A stretch of 59,802 nt of DNA from Cyanobium sp. FGCU52 (GTDB lineage: Bacteria; Cyanobacteriota; Cyanobacteriia; PCC-6307; Cyanobiaceae). Position numbers and translations under genes: made by a program. Location of the stretch: assembly GCA_024958715.1 (NCBI GenBank), contig JANWUS010000072.1, forward strand, positions 1-59,802, given 5' to 3'. This document shows positions 32,184-40,269 of this stretch, in pieces. The notes beneath the pieces are model-generated. The model was not told the DNA's origin. It searched no databases and saw nothing but the letters and a program-made list of their open reading frames with translations. Numbering within the stretch: position 1 is the stretch's first letter; each line of letters opens with the position of its first letter.

Positions 32184-32609
32184 TCAGGCCAGCACACCCA
32201 GCTGCAGCAACTGAGCGGCCTGATTGAGGCGACGGTCAGAGCAGGCGAAGGTGATCGGCAGAGCGGTGCTCCGATGCAGTTCATGGGCCGCTGCCAGCTG
32301 CACGCTGTCGTAGCCCCGCAGGGCAAAGGCATCGGCATAGCGCCCAGCCGATTCAACCAGCCTCTGGCTGATTTCCACGATCAGGAACTGCGCCCAGGTT
32401 CTGATCAGCAACTGGCGGGCCTGCTCAAGATCTGAGCTGCTGAGTGGGTCTTCCCGCTGCCGGCGGGCCATGGCCGCCATGGCCTCAGCCCAGGTGACCC
32501 GGCACACCGCGATCGCTTCGGCTTCGGAACTGACCCGTTGCAGCCGATCTGATCCTGGTTCCTGAACCAGCAGCTTGATCAGCGCACTGGTGTCGCAATA
32601 GAGAATCAC
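32184..32609 (-). CDS. PIN-domain toxin (VapC-like), apparently intact
   Basis: The 141-residue PIN ribonuclease begins ILYCDTSALIKLL with the first catalytic Asp. It has an acidic residue in RVTWAEAMAAM, an Asp in GYDSVQLAAAHEL, and the last Asp in FACSDRRLN. All four expected acidic positions are present and the length is normal. It follows its antitoxin by 4 bp. Such toxins cleave specific RNAs when the antitoxin is lost. Confidence 0.85.
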   Translation of the reverse strand: MILYCDTSALIKLLVQEPGSDRLQRVSSEAEAIAVCRVTWAEAMAAMARRQREDPLSSSDLEQARQLLIRTWAQFLIVEISQRLVESAGRYADAFALRGYDSVQLAAAHELHRSTALPITFACSDRRLNQAAQLLQLGVLA

Positions 32610-32613
32610 GGGC

Positions 32614-32907
32614 TTAGCCCCGATCCTCGATCACGATGTCGCTGATGGGCTTTCCCTGGCCAAGCAGCCGGATGAGCGGAGGAAACACGGGCTTCTCGCC
32701 ATTCCAGCTCACGACGCCGGCATCGATGGCGGCCTGCAGGGGGTTGACCGAACGGGAGACGGGCCGCCCGAGCCCCATCAGCCGGGCGATCGGCTGGCGA
32801 TGGGAGGTGACTTCCACCACCTCACCGGCTCTGACGCAGGCCAACCAATGCGACAGACGGGCCTTGAGATCACGCACCGACACCTGATTGGTGACCACAT
32901 CTGCCAT
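32614..32907 (-). CDS. Phd/YefM-type antitoxin
   Basis: The 97-residue antitoxin starts MADVVTNQVSVRDLKARLSHWL, the typical 'prevent-host-death' DNA-binding fold, with VTSHRQPIARLMG next. Its C-terminal part would wrap the PIN toxin encoded just downstream. I chose the Met at 32907; the Met at 32919 would place the start next to the likely operator. Confidence 0.82.
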   Translation of the reverse strand: MADVVTNQVSVRDLKARLSHWLACVRAGEVVEVTSHRQPIARLMGLGRPVSRSVNPLQAAIDAGVVSWNGEKPVFPPLIRLLGQGKPISDIVIEDRG

Positions 32908-32921
32908 TGCCTGCCCCACAA

Positions 32922-32931
32922 TGTGACCACA
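32922..32931. promoter_or_regulatory. palindrome upstream of phd-like gene
   Basis: TGTG-AC-CACA is a 10-bp near-perfect palindrome 15 bp upstream of the antitoxin ATG. This position fits autoregulation by the Phd-type antitoxin, which usually binds short palindromes at its own promoter. Identity as an operator is inferred. Confidence 0.35.
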
Positions 32932-33579
32932 CTAGGGCGAAGCACCAGCCTCGGCAGAGTCCCGATCCCGCTCGGGGGATCGCAGGCGACCCACCTCCGC
33001 CTCGAGCTCGGCGATCCGCTGTTGCAGCGGCTGCATCGCGCTCTCCACCTGGGCGGCGCTGAAGCGGGGCGTGATGAACTGCGGGCAGTTCCAGTCGAAC
33101 GCCTCCACATGGATGCGGAAGAGGCGTTCCACTTCCGCCGCCCCCGGATCTACCTGGAGCAGCCGATCGCGCAGGGCCGGCTCGGCATCCAGCGGCACCA
33201 CCTCGCCGGTGCCGTCGAGCTTCAGGCGCCGGCGGTTGGGGTAGTCCATCAGGAACAGGGCCAGACGCGGATCAGCCCGCAGGTGGCCCGTGGTGAGCAG
33301 CTGGCGGTTGCCGCCGTAGTCGGCGAAGCCGAGGGTGCGCGCGTCGAGCACCCGCAGAAACCCCACCGGCCCGCCGCGGTGCTGGATGTAGGGCGCTCCC
33401 GTCTCGGTGAGGCTGGCCAGATAGAAGCTGTCGCGGGCGCCGATGAAGGCGATCTCCCGGGCGCCGAGGCGGTCGGGCTCCGGGGCGTCCGGCACCGCGT
33501 AGGTCGGCTGCCCATAGGCCTCCTGCTGCGCTTCCCCCACGGCGGGGGTGAGATGGCGATGGAGGTAGTGCTGGCTCAT
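32932..33579 (-). CDS. pyridoxamine 5'-phosphate oxidase family flavoprotein
   Basis: The 215-residue protein has the split-barrel FMN-binding pattern: REIAFIGARDSFYLASLTETG, YIQHRGGPVGFLRVLD, LGFADYGGNRQLLTTG and LFLMDYPNRRRLKL. Family members are FMN or F420 oxidoreductases of small molecules; the substrate is unknown. The C-terminal 35 residues form a coiled, charged tail. It starts 15 bp after the GST gene ends and would be co-transcribed with it under the divergent TetR regulator. Confidence 0.75.
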   Translation of the reverse strand: MSQHYLHRHLTPAVGEAQQEAYGQPTYAVPDAPEPDRLGAREIAFIGARDSFYLASLTETGAPYIQHRGGPVGFLRVLDARTLGFADYGGNRQLLTTGHLRADPRLALFLMDYPNRRRLKLDGTGEVVPLDAEPALRDRLLQVDPGAAEVERLFRIHVEAFDWNCPQFITPRFSAAQVESAMQPLQQRIAELEAEVGRLRSPERDRDSAEAGASP

Positions 33580-33593
33580 GGCTGGGATTCCGC

Positions 33594-34199
33594 TCAGGCG
33601 TCGAGACCCTTGATCGGCCGGTAGCCCGGCAGCGCCTGGAAGCGGGCGATCCAGGCGCGCACATGGGGGTACGGGGCCAGGTCGATGCCCCCGTCTCCCG
33701 CCAGGGCCACGTAGGGGAACACGGCGATGTCGGCGATGGTGGGGCGATCGCATTCCAGCCAGAGACGATCGGCGAGGTGCCGATCCAGTTGATCGAGAAC
33801 GAAGGCGGCCTTCTCGTGGGCCCGCTCGATCGGGATCGCCTTGACGCCGAAGAGGTGATGCAGACGCGCACTCTCGGGCCCCTGGCGCACTTCACCGGCG
33901 GCCGTCGACAGCCAGCGCACAACCCGGGCCTGACCCAGGGGATCGGTGGGCAGCCAGCGGCCATCCGCCTGCCGGGCCGCGAGGTAGTAGAGGATGGCCT
34001 GGGCATCGGCGAGGGTGGTGTCGCCGTCCTCGAGCACGGGAACCTGGCCGAAGGGATTGAGCGCCAGGAAGGCCTCGCCCTTGTGCTCCCCCTTCATCAG
34101 ATCCACGCGGACCCATGTGTAGGGGATGCCGGCGAGGTCGAGCAGCAGGCGCACCTTGGTGCTGTTGCCGGAGAGTTCGTGGCCGTGGAGTCGGAGCAT
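33594..34199 (-). CDS. glutathione S-transferase family protein
   Basis: The 201-residue protein has the thioredoxin-like N domain (LRLHGHELSGNSTKVRLLLD; Ser11 is in catalytic position, PFGQVPVLEDGD with cis-Pro, LADAQAILYYLA) and the all-helical C domain (ERPTIADIAVFPYVAL-like). It would conjugate or bind glutathione and act in detoxification. It lies head to head with a TetR-family gene over a 131-bp region that carries operator-like repeats, so it is probably the regulated target. Confidence 0.88.
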   Translation of the reverse strand: MLRLHGHELSGNSTKVRLLLDLAGIPYTWVRVDLMKGEHKGEAFLALNPFGQVPVLEDGDTTLADAQAILYYLAARQADGRWLPTDPLGQARVVRWLSTAAGEVRQGPESARLHHLFGVKAIPIERAHEKAAFVLDQLDRHLADRLWLECDRPTIADIAVFPYVALAGDGGIDLAPYPHVRAWIARFQALPGYRPIKGLDA

Positions 34200-34253
34200 G
34201 AGCCTGAGGGGGGAAGGGGGCGCGAGGAGCGGGCGTGACGGACGGACCGGCCA

Positions 34254-34298
34254 AGACAGACCGATCTGTCTCCAGACATTAGCAGACCTTTCTGTCTA
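34254..34298. promoter_or_regulatory. tandem operator-like palindromes for the TetR regulator
   Basis: A perfect 18-bp palindrome, AGACAGA-CCGA-TCTGTCT, spans 34254-34271. The half-site TCTGTCT recurs at 34291-34297, facing an imperfect left arm (TAGCAGAC at 34280-34287). Both lie between the divergent GST and TetR genes, as expected for an autoregulated TetR operator pair. Binding is inferred from position and symmetry. Confidence 0.7.
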
Positions 34299-34330
34299 CT
34301 GGCTAATCTGGCTGGGCGTGGGGCAGGGCG

Positions 34331-34927
34331 ATGGCCGAAGGACGGGTGGCAGCAGGGGCTTCGGCCAAGCGGGAGGCGCTGCTCACCACCGCGGCGGAGC
34401 TCTTCTCCCGCCAGGGCTACCGGGCCGTGGGCATCGACACGCTTCTGGCCGAAGCGGGCGTGGCCAAGATGACCCTCTACAAGCAGTTCGGCTCCAAGGA
34501 GGAGCTGATCGCCGCCGTGCTGGAGCGCCTGGCCGGTGAGATCAGCAGCGGCCTCAGCGCGCGGCTGGCGGCCGCACCGGGGGGCAGCCGGCAGCGGATC
34601 CTGGCGGTGTTCGACTGGCTGGCGGACTGGGTTCGCTCCCCCGGATTCCACGGTTGTCTGTTCATCAAGGCGGCCGGCGAATACCCCGAGGCCGGCGATC
34701 GTCCCCGCCAGGTGGCCGAGGCGTTCAAGGCCGGCTGCCGCGAGCTGCTGGAGGGGCTCTGCGGCGAGCTTGGCGTCAACGAACCGGCACGCCTGGCCCG
34801 CCAGCTGCATCTGCTGATGGAAGGGGCCCTGGTGCTCGCCTTCCTGGAGCGCGATCCCCGCGCCGCCACCGACGCCCGCGATGCAGCGGAGATCCTGATC
34901 GCTGCCGCTGCTGCCCCTTCGCCTTGA
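34331..34927 (+). CDS. TetR family transcriptional regulator
   Basis: The 198-residue regulator has the N-terminal TetR DNA-binding domain: REALLTTAAELFSRQGYRAVGIDTLLAEAGVAKMTLY in outline, followed by KQFGSKEELI. The C-terminal part is helical with FHGCLFIKAAGEYP, typical of the TetR_C_33-like ligand domain. It most likely represses the divergent GST-PPOX operon and itself through the palindromes in the gap; the inducer is unknown. Confidence 0.87.
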   Translation: MAEGRVAAGASAKREALLTTAAELFSRQGYRAVGIDTLLAEAGVAKMTLYKQFGSKEELIAAVLERLAGEISSGLSARLAAAPGGSRQRILAVFDWLADWVRSPGFHGCLFIKAAGEYPEAGDRPRQVAEAFKAGCRELLEGLCGELGVNEPARLARQLHLLMEGALVLAFLERDPRAATDARDAAEILIAAAAAPSP

Positions 34928-34952
34928 GCGATGAACCCGCCCTGGCCCGCCG

Positions 34953-36107
34953 TCACAGCCCCTTGCAATCCATCCGCAGATAGCGGAGCGCGATGCGGGC
35001 CTCGTTGCGCAGGCGGGCGGCCTCCGGGAAGCTGATCAGCAGATCGGTGAAGCGTGGATCCGCCCCCAGCGCCCAGAGGGTGCGTGCCGTGAGGGCATAG
35101 CCCAGGCAGCGGTCGCGTCCGGCGCTCTGTGCCGCCACCACCAGGCCATCGCCGCGCACCAGGGCCTCCTGACAGCTGGCTGGGGCAGGGCTGGCGAAAC
35201 AGGCCGCGGCGGCGGCGATGGCCGCAGGTGCCGCCGGGCCCGGGGCGCTGGCCGCAATGGTGAGCGGGGGAGCCGATGGGGCCGGCAGCTGGGCGCAACC
35301 GGCGGACGGCAGGGTCCGATCGAGGGAGGCCCTCACGTCGCGAACCTCCTCGATCTCCGGAGGAAACCCCAGGGTTCGATAGAAGTCCGGCAACTGCCGG
35401 CGGATCCAGGCGGCGGCCCCGATGCTGCGGCAACCTCGCTCCAGGTCCGGGATGCGCGGACCACCCTGCTGACCCGGGCAGATCGGGAGAGCGGAGCAGC
35501 CGTGATCGACGTCTTCACCGGCCGGGCGGAAGTCGGGGCAGCTGCAGCCCAGGCCCGCCACCCGCTCCCGGCCCCAGCGATCGAGCAGCGACTGGGCGGA
35601 GAACAGCGAGCGGAATCCAGCAGCGGCCGACTCCTTGGCCATCACCCGCTGCTGATAGGTCGTGCAGCGGTCCTGCAACCGCTGCTGCGCCTCCGTCATC
35701 TGCCGCCCCTCCGCACCGGAGGACATCGACAGCTGAACCATCTGCTCCGGGCTTAGTTCGGCGAAGCTGCGGCCGAACCGCTCCCGCGCCTGCCGCTCCA
35801 ATGCCTCCAGCACGGGTGCGGAGTTTTCTTCCACGATCTGCGACACCCGATCGCAGTTGGCCTGCTCCTCGGCATCCCAGGGGGCAGCGCGAACGGGTGC
35901 CGTCAGCTCAGCAACGATCGACTGGCTCAGCAGCAGCATGGCCACCAGTCCCCACTTCGCCGGCAGGCCTGCCCACGGCTGCTCGGCTGCGGGAGAGCGT
36001 GGTTGCCGATCGCCGGGCCTGTCCACAGGGAGAGCGGAGGATCGATAGCGATTCTGGCGGCGAACAAGGAAGGCCAGCCGGGCAAGGACATGCTTCAGCC
36101 CAGCCAC
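34953..36107 (-). CDS. uncharacterised exported protein
   Basis: The open frame is 384 residues; a hydrophobic segment (LVAMLLLSQSIVAELTAPV, about 54-72) suggests export, and the true start may be near 35939. After it come a helical Gln/Glu-rich part (QMTEAQQRLQDRCTTYQQR) and a Cys-containing part (GLGCSCPDFRPAGEDVDHGC). The end is Ala/Pro-rich with two more Cys pairs. I recognise no family. If Met1 is used, it overlaps the upstream PIN gene by 13 bp. Confidence 0.5.
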   Translation of the reverse strand: MAGLKHVLARLAFLVRRQNRYRSSALPVDRPGDRQPRSPAAEQPWAGLPAKWGLVAMLLLSQSIVAELTAPVRAAPWDAEEQANCDRVSQIVEENSAPVLEALERQARERFGRSFAELSPEQMVQLSMSSGAEGRQMTEAQQRLQDRCTTYQQRVMAKESAAAGFRSLFSAQSLLDRWGRERVAGLGCSCPDFRPAGEDVDHGCSALPICPGQQGGPRIPDLERGCRSIGAAAWIRRQLPDFYRTLGFPPEIEEVRDVRASLDRTLPSAGCAQLPAPSAPPLTIAASAPGPAAPAAIAAAAACFASPAPASCQEALVRGDGLVVAAQSAGRDRCLGYALTARTLWALGADPRFTDLLISFPEAARLRNEARIALRYLRMDCKGL

Positions 36108-36496
36108 TCCTGGGGAAGCTGCGCCAAGGCTCTGAATTCCGGATCCTTATGCACCAGCACGGCACCTTCCTGTTGGGCGGCGGCGGCGATCCAGGCATCG
36201 GCCACGGACAGGGGATGGCCGGCCTTGAACGCAGCCGCCTGCTCCAGGAGCCCATCACTGGCCAGCACCCACTGAATCGGCAACGCCTGCAACTGGCCAT
36301 CGGCAAGGCGAGCCCTGCGTTCACCTTCGTCCTTCCAGACCCGGTAGAGCACCTCCATGCGGCTCATGAAGCAAACGAAGCAGTGGCTTTCGCCGTTCTG
36401 GGCAGCCTGGAGCAGCCGGGCCACCCGATCGGCACCCGGCTCATCGTCGCGCAGGGCAAGCAGGGCAGATGTATCCAGCAACCAGCGGGAGGCCAT
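36095..36496 (-). CDS. PIN-domain toxin (VapC-like), apparently intact
   Basis: The 133-residue PIN protein starts SRWLLDTSALLALRDDE. It has a Glu in FMSRMEVLYRVW, Asp in GHPLSVADAWIAA and an Asp in LVHKDPEFRAL, so the acidic site is complete. Its ATG shares one base with the stop of the AbrB-type antitoxin (TGATG), the usual antitoxin-toxin coupling. Confidence 0.85.
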   Translation of the reverse strand: MASRWLLDTSALLALRDDEPGADRVARLLQAAQNGESHCFVCFMSRMEVLYRVWKDEGERRARLADGQLQALPIQWVLASDGLLEQAAAFKAGHPLSVADAWIAAAAQQEGAVLVHKDPEFRALAQLPQEWLG

Positions 36497-36726
36497 CAGC
36501 GCTCCTTCTCCCGGTCGAGGCTGCGGTCGGCCAGCAGCCGTGCGGTGGCACCACCGGAACCGGAACCGCGGAAGGCGCGGATGGGATCGAGGTCCACAGG
36601 CACCACGCGGATGGAACCGTCACCATCGACGATCCACTCCAGACGGGAAGAGGGACCGAGGCCGAAGCGCTCGCGGATCTGCGCCGGCACCACGGTCTGA
36701 CCGCGGGAGGTGATCGTGCTGCGCAT
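36496..36726 (-). CDS. AbrB/SpoVT (VapB-like) antitoxin
   Basis: The 76-residue product starts MRSTITSRGQTVVPAQIRERF, the swapped-hairpin AbrB fold that binds DNA as a dimer. The rest (IRVVPVDLDPIRAFRGSG onward) would bind the PIN toxin. ATG 36726 is the family start; the open frame upstream lacks similarity. An inverted repeat lies 7 bp before the start codon. Confidence 0.85.
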   Translation of the reverse strand: MRSTITSRGQTVVPAQIRERFGLGPSSRLEWIVDGDGSIRVVPVDLDPIRAFRGSGSGGATARLLADRSLDREKER

Positions 36727-36732
36727 GACCCG

Positions 36733-36759
36733 AATTACCAAAGCACCTTCATGGTAATT
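36733..36759. promoter_or_regulatory. inverted repeat operator upstream of abrB-type antitoxin
   Basis: AATTACCA (36733-36740) and TGGTAATT (36752-36759) are perfect 8-bp arms with an 11-bp spacer, AT-rich in a GC-rich background, directly upstream of the antitoxin start. AbrB-type antitoxins bind such palindromes for autoregulation. Confidence 0.6.
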
Positions 36760-37400
36760 CGCGCGACTGGGCTGGGGGTCGATGCGGCCGAAGCCATCGA
36801 GAAAGGACGACTGCCCCAGGCGTCGGGAACTCGGGTGTTCAGCACCCGGCCGAACACTGTCGCCGCCATTCCCCCAGGGCAACGCCGGCGTCGTAGTCCT
36901 GCTTGGCGCTCATGGCTGCCTCATAGCGCTGCTGCTGAGGCGAGCCGCTCCAGGCGCGGGACGGACAAGGCTCAGCGGTGGATGTGCCGTTCCGGATCGG
37001 GTCCGCGGCATCCACGCCCAGGCGCAACTGGAACAGGGCCTCCTGGCCGTAATGGCTGCGGAAGGCCCCCGATCGATCGGGGCCAGGGACGGGGCCGCGG
37101 GAGCCCCAGCCTCACCAGGGTTCCCGTCGGGGCGTGGGTAGAGCGGTGGGAGCGCATCCGGGCACTGAGCCAGGCGCTGCCAAGAGGGGCTGACAACGTC
37201 GCCAGGCCTGGCCACAACCGAGGCAGGCGCCGAACCGGGAGAGGGCCTGATCTCCCGTCATCGGCACAGGGCTTCCCGGGTGGGGGGCCTTTTCTCTTTC
37301 CAGGCCCTGGTGGCTGGATGGATCACGGCAACGACGCGCCGGATTTCGCCAGGCCACTTCGGAAGTGATCCCCCTTTCCCTTCAGGGATCCTCGCTCTCG
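36760..37400. other. stretch without a recognisable gene
   Basis: Only short, overlapping frames occur. One minus-strand frame (36839-37027; RYEAAMSAKQDYDAGVALGEW) has plausible coding composition, but it is short and matches no family I know. I read the stretch as decayed sequence. Confidence 0.4.
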
Positions 37401-37418
37401 GGAACGGGCACCCAGCAG

Positions 37419-37900
37419 GGGGGGGGGGGCGAACCGGGCGATCACGGGCCTGAGGGCATCGAGTTCCGCCTTGTCGCCGCCGCCGCCGAGTCGCTGGCCG
37501 CCGCTGGTGGTCAGCCACAGCCTGTCCACGCGGGTGCCGGTCCTGGCCTCGATGCGGCGGATCACCACACCGTCAGCCAGTTCCAGCGAGCGCCGATCCC
37601 TGCCCCCTTCGCCGCCATGGATCTTCTGCCATTCCTCGATGGGGTTGAAGCCGCCTGAGTCCTGCCGGTAGCGCAGGCGGATGCGAGGCTGGGATCTCCG
37701 ACCGGTCGAGCGGGGTTGTCGCAAAGCCTGGCATGAACTCCTCCAGATCCACCGGACCGAGCTGCTGTTCAGCTCGGAACGGCTGATCACCTCCATGAGC
37801 CGGCGGGTGAGTTCGGGGCCCAGCCGCACACCGTCCAGGGCCACGACTGCACCCAGGACCTGCCCCACCGCCCGTGCCTGCCCCCCCCCGCATCTGGGCA
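37419..37900 (-). pseudogene. decayed gene with a jacalin-like lectin segment
   Basis: Coding-like pieces lie in different frames of the minus strand. First comes LGPELTRRLMEVISRSELN. In another frame follows QLGPVDLEEFMPGFATTPLD. In the first frame again are FNPIEEWQKIHGGEGG, ADGVVIRRIEARTGTRVD and RLWLTTSGGQRLGGGG. The last block has the GG..dG..I..I....G..vD.l...T..G pattern of jacalin-like lectin repeats. A run of 12 G (37418-37429) ends the block. I read a frameshifted remnant; the lectin assignment is weak. Confidence 0.3.
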
Positions 37901-38203
37901 CCGAATTCCGGCCCCGCAGCAGGGTGGAGGAGGCCAGGAGGGAGGGGGAATCACCCGTCGTCATCCATGCGCACAAGCAGAGGGACTCAACCAGGCGAGC
38001 CAACGCCGGGATTGCCGTGCCGGACAGCCCGACTCCAGAAGGCCTTGACGGAATCGGCTGCAAGCACCGGCGGGAAACCTTCACCTTGTGGGGCTGCCTG
38101 AGTGCACCGCACCATCAAGCCTGCAGGGCAATCGATGGCGAGCAGGGTTGCCGCTCAGGCAACCCTGCTGCGGCCCACCCGATCAGCCCCGCTTCACCGT
38201 CAA

Positions 38204-38569
38204 TCACCAATCAGCTTTTCTGAGATTCTGATACAATTTCCATGTGCTTTCGTTATCAATTCCTGCCACGCCAAGCAGGGTGATCCCGGCCTTCTGGATG
38301 CACTGAATCTCGGCAATGATGGCCTCGCCATTATAAAAGGCATAGACCATTCCCGCCTTTTCTTCAGCGGAAGAGTTGGATTTCAGGTCGCGGCTGAAGC
38401 CTTCAGCGCGCAAAGCCTTCTCGGCATTGGCGAGACATGTTGCATAGGGCCCTGTGTAGTCAAAGCTGGACATGTAGAGGAAGGGCCGTGCCACTGCCGG
38501 TGATTGCGGCACGGCAAGCCCCAGCAGGGCCAGACCCAGCATGACGATTGGTCGACGTGATGCTTTCAT
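38204..38569 (-). CDS. small secreted protein of unknown function
   Basis: The 121-residue protein has a signal peptide (IVMLGLALLGLAVPQSPAVA) and a mature part with two Cys (YATCLANAEKALR and AEIQCIQKAG) that could form a disulfide. FDYTGPYATCLANAEKAL and GITLLGVAGIDNESTWKLY look conserved in character. GC content is lower than in the neighbours. The gene stands alone between decayed stretches. I assign no family. Confidence 0.55.
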   Translation of the reverse strand: MKASRRPIVMLGLALLGLAVPQSPAVARPFLYMSSFDYTGPYATCLANAEKALRAEGFSRDLKSNSSAEEKAGMVYAFYNGEAIIAEIQCIQKAGITLLGVAGIDNESTWKLYQNLRKADW

Positions 38570-38746
38570 GGCTTGATCTCAACGGGGAACGAGCTGGATC
38601 AGCGAACAGATCACGCGCCTGCGGGGGGCATCAACCTGGCGCAGCTCCTGCCAATCCCTGGCTAGCAATCGCGAGCCGATCCTGCAGCAACGCTGTCCCT
38701 CCTTGAAGCCCTGCTGCTATAGGCCGGCGCACATGCACCCTGGGCC

Positions 38747-38872
38747 GGAGACTTCACCAGCAAACGACTGAGCGCCACCCCTGAGCGGATCATCCTCATG
38801 CTCAAAACCGCTGAGGCGTTGGTCGGCCAGGGCAAGAGCCTCGCTGATGCCTGCCGCAGGACACCGCGGTGA
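38747..38872 (+). mobile_element. remnant of IS3-type transposase OrfA
   Basis: The frame reads KRLSATPERIILMLKTAEAL then VGQGKSLADACRRT, which matches the N-terminal helix-turn-helix of IS3-family OrfA proteins (KRxxPExIIxxLRxAExxxxxGxxxxxxCRxxG). It stops at once after CRR. No OrfB or terminal repeats were found. The rest of 38570-39149 holds no recognisable gene. Confidence 0.45.
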
Positions 38873-39149
38873 CCCCTTCGGCGCTGATCTCCATGGTCCA
38901 GCCCTTGAGATCGAGCGACATGCTGCTGAAGGCCTGGGGCGTGGGCACACCCACCACCGGAGGGGTCTGGGGTGAGCGGGCCGAGGGCATGGAGGCTGCG
39001 GTGGACCCTCAGCAGCAGAAGGGCAAGCCCCCCTTCCTTGGTGCCGGGTTCGAGGCCGGTGCGCTTGATGCTGATGCAGTGCTTGCCCGCCACGGCGCTG
39101 AGTTCCTCGCCGTCTGCCGCGGTTTGGGGAGAATCAGGGGTCGATCAGT

Positions 39150-39425
39150 TCAACACTGCAACGCCGCCCACGCGCGCGCCAGTCGGCCATCGGCGGTGAG
39201 CAAGGGCACCTCCAGATGCTCGGCCAGCGCTACGTAAAGCGCGTCGTAGGCCAAGAAGTTGAAGCGCAGCTCCCAGGCCCGCATCCAGAGGACGCGACTC
39301 GGATGGCGGCGCAGGCCCAGGCGATGGGCGGTGGCCAGGGCCTCAAGGGCATCCCCCTCCGGCAGCTTGCCGGCAAGCACCAGCCGCCTGAGCACCGACA
39401 GCAGTTCGGCATCGATCACCACCAT
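39150..39425 (-). pseudogene. PIN-domain toxin with internal deletion
   Basis: The frame is only 91 residues against about 130 for the family. It starts VVIDA, the first strand of a PIN domain, and goes straight to ELLSVLRRLVLAG, which normally lies some 35 residues later after helix 1 and strand 2. The remainder is normal (WELRFNFLAYDALYVALAEH, LLTADGRLARAW). The ATG still overlaps the antitoxin stop (TGATG), so the 5' end is original and the loss is internal. A fold missing this segment is unlikely to be active. Confidence 0.65.
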
Positions 39426-39649
39426 CAGCGCTCGGCGCGGGTCTGGCGCAGGACTTCGAGGATGCTGTCGCGATCGATCGGCAGGGAGGGCAGGCCGCCC
39501 AGAAGCTCGGCGTTGTCGGCGCACCGGGCGGCTGCCGTGAGTTCCTGCTGGGCGAAGGTGCTCAGGGGCAGCCCGGCCTGGGCCGCAAGCTTCTCCAGCC
39601 GTGCGGCCACGTCGCCTGGAACGTGGCGGATGGAGAAGGTGGGGGCCAT
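39425..39649 (-). CDS. FitA-like antitoxin
   Basis: The 74-residue protein has the ribbon-helix-helix start typical of FitA/Arc antitoxins: FSIRHVPGDVAARLEKLAAQ, then LPLSTFAQQELTAAA. The C-terminal part (LPIDRDSILEVLRQTR) would bind the PIN toxin. It is complete, while its toxin partner has an internal deletion. Confidence 0.78.
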   Translation of the reverse strand: MAPTFSIRHVPGDVAARLEKLAAQAGLPLSTFAQQELTAAARCADNAELLGGLPSLPIDRDSILEVLRQTRAER

Positions 39650-39712
39650 CGCAGCGACCTGCTTGCTGGCTAACGGCAGGCGAAGGGCAGGCGCGAAGCC
39701 GAGGCACGAGGG

Positions 39713-40267
39713 TCACGGATTCAGCTCCTCCTCCCGCCAGCCAATCTCCGCCCGCCAGCGCCGCCGCCGGTGGGGATGGCCCGTGAGTTCCAGCAGCTCC
39801 ACCTGCGAAAGAGCAAGGCGCAGCAGCACGAAGTGCTCCGGGATCGGCGTGTCGTCGGCCAGCGCCTCGGGGAACGAGGCGCCGGCGTCCCAGGGAGCGC
39901 CAGGCTCCGGCCACCCCCACAGGGCGCGACCGCCTGGGGTGAGCCCCCGCCAGTGCCGTTCGCGTTCCGCCTGCCGCACCTCCGGTGCCAGCGGTTCGAG
40001 GCGGCCGCGCAGGCGGAACTGGCTGCGGGCGCGGGGCAGCAGCCAGCAGAGTTCCACCGCCGGCTGCTGCTCCAGCTCGGCCACCTTGGCGCTGCGGCCG
40101 TCGGTGAGCAGATCGAGCACGGCCGCATCGGCCCAGCCCCGGAACACCAGGGTGCGCACTCGCGGCGTGCCATCGGCGGCCACGGTGGCCAGCTGCAGCC
40201 AGCGAGAGGCAGGCGAACGCCCCTCCCGCTGGCGGGCAGCACGCAGGAGGGGGCGCCAGGGGGGCAC
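39713..40267 (-). CDS. Alr4036-type FMN-binding (PPOX class) protein
   Basis: The 184-residue protein has the cyanobacterial Alr4036-type pyridoxamine-phosphate-oxidase-like pattern: WLQLATVAADGTPRVRTLVF, LTDGRSAKVAELEQQP, ELCWLLPRARSQFRLRGRL and the end HRRRRW-EIGWREEELNP. An oxidoreductase of a small substrate is expected, with FMN bound at the dimer interface. It ends 2 bp from the end of the amidase-like pseudogene's stop side and is read in the same direction. Confidence 0.8.
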   Translation of the reverse strand: MPPWRPLLRAARQREGRSPASRWLQLATVAADGTPRVRTLVFRGWADAAVLDLLTDGRSAKVAELEQQPAVELCWLLPRARSQFRLRGRLEPLAPEVRQAERERHWRGLTPGGRALWGWPEPGAPWDAGASFPEALADDTPIPEHFVLLRLALSQVELLELTGHPHRRRRWRAEIGWREEELNP

Positions 40268-40269
40268 GT

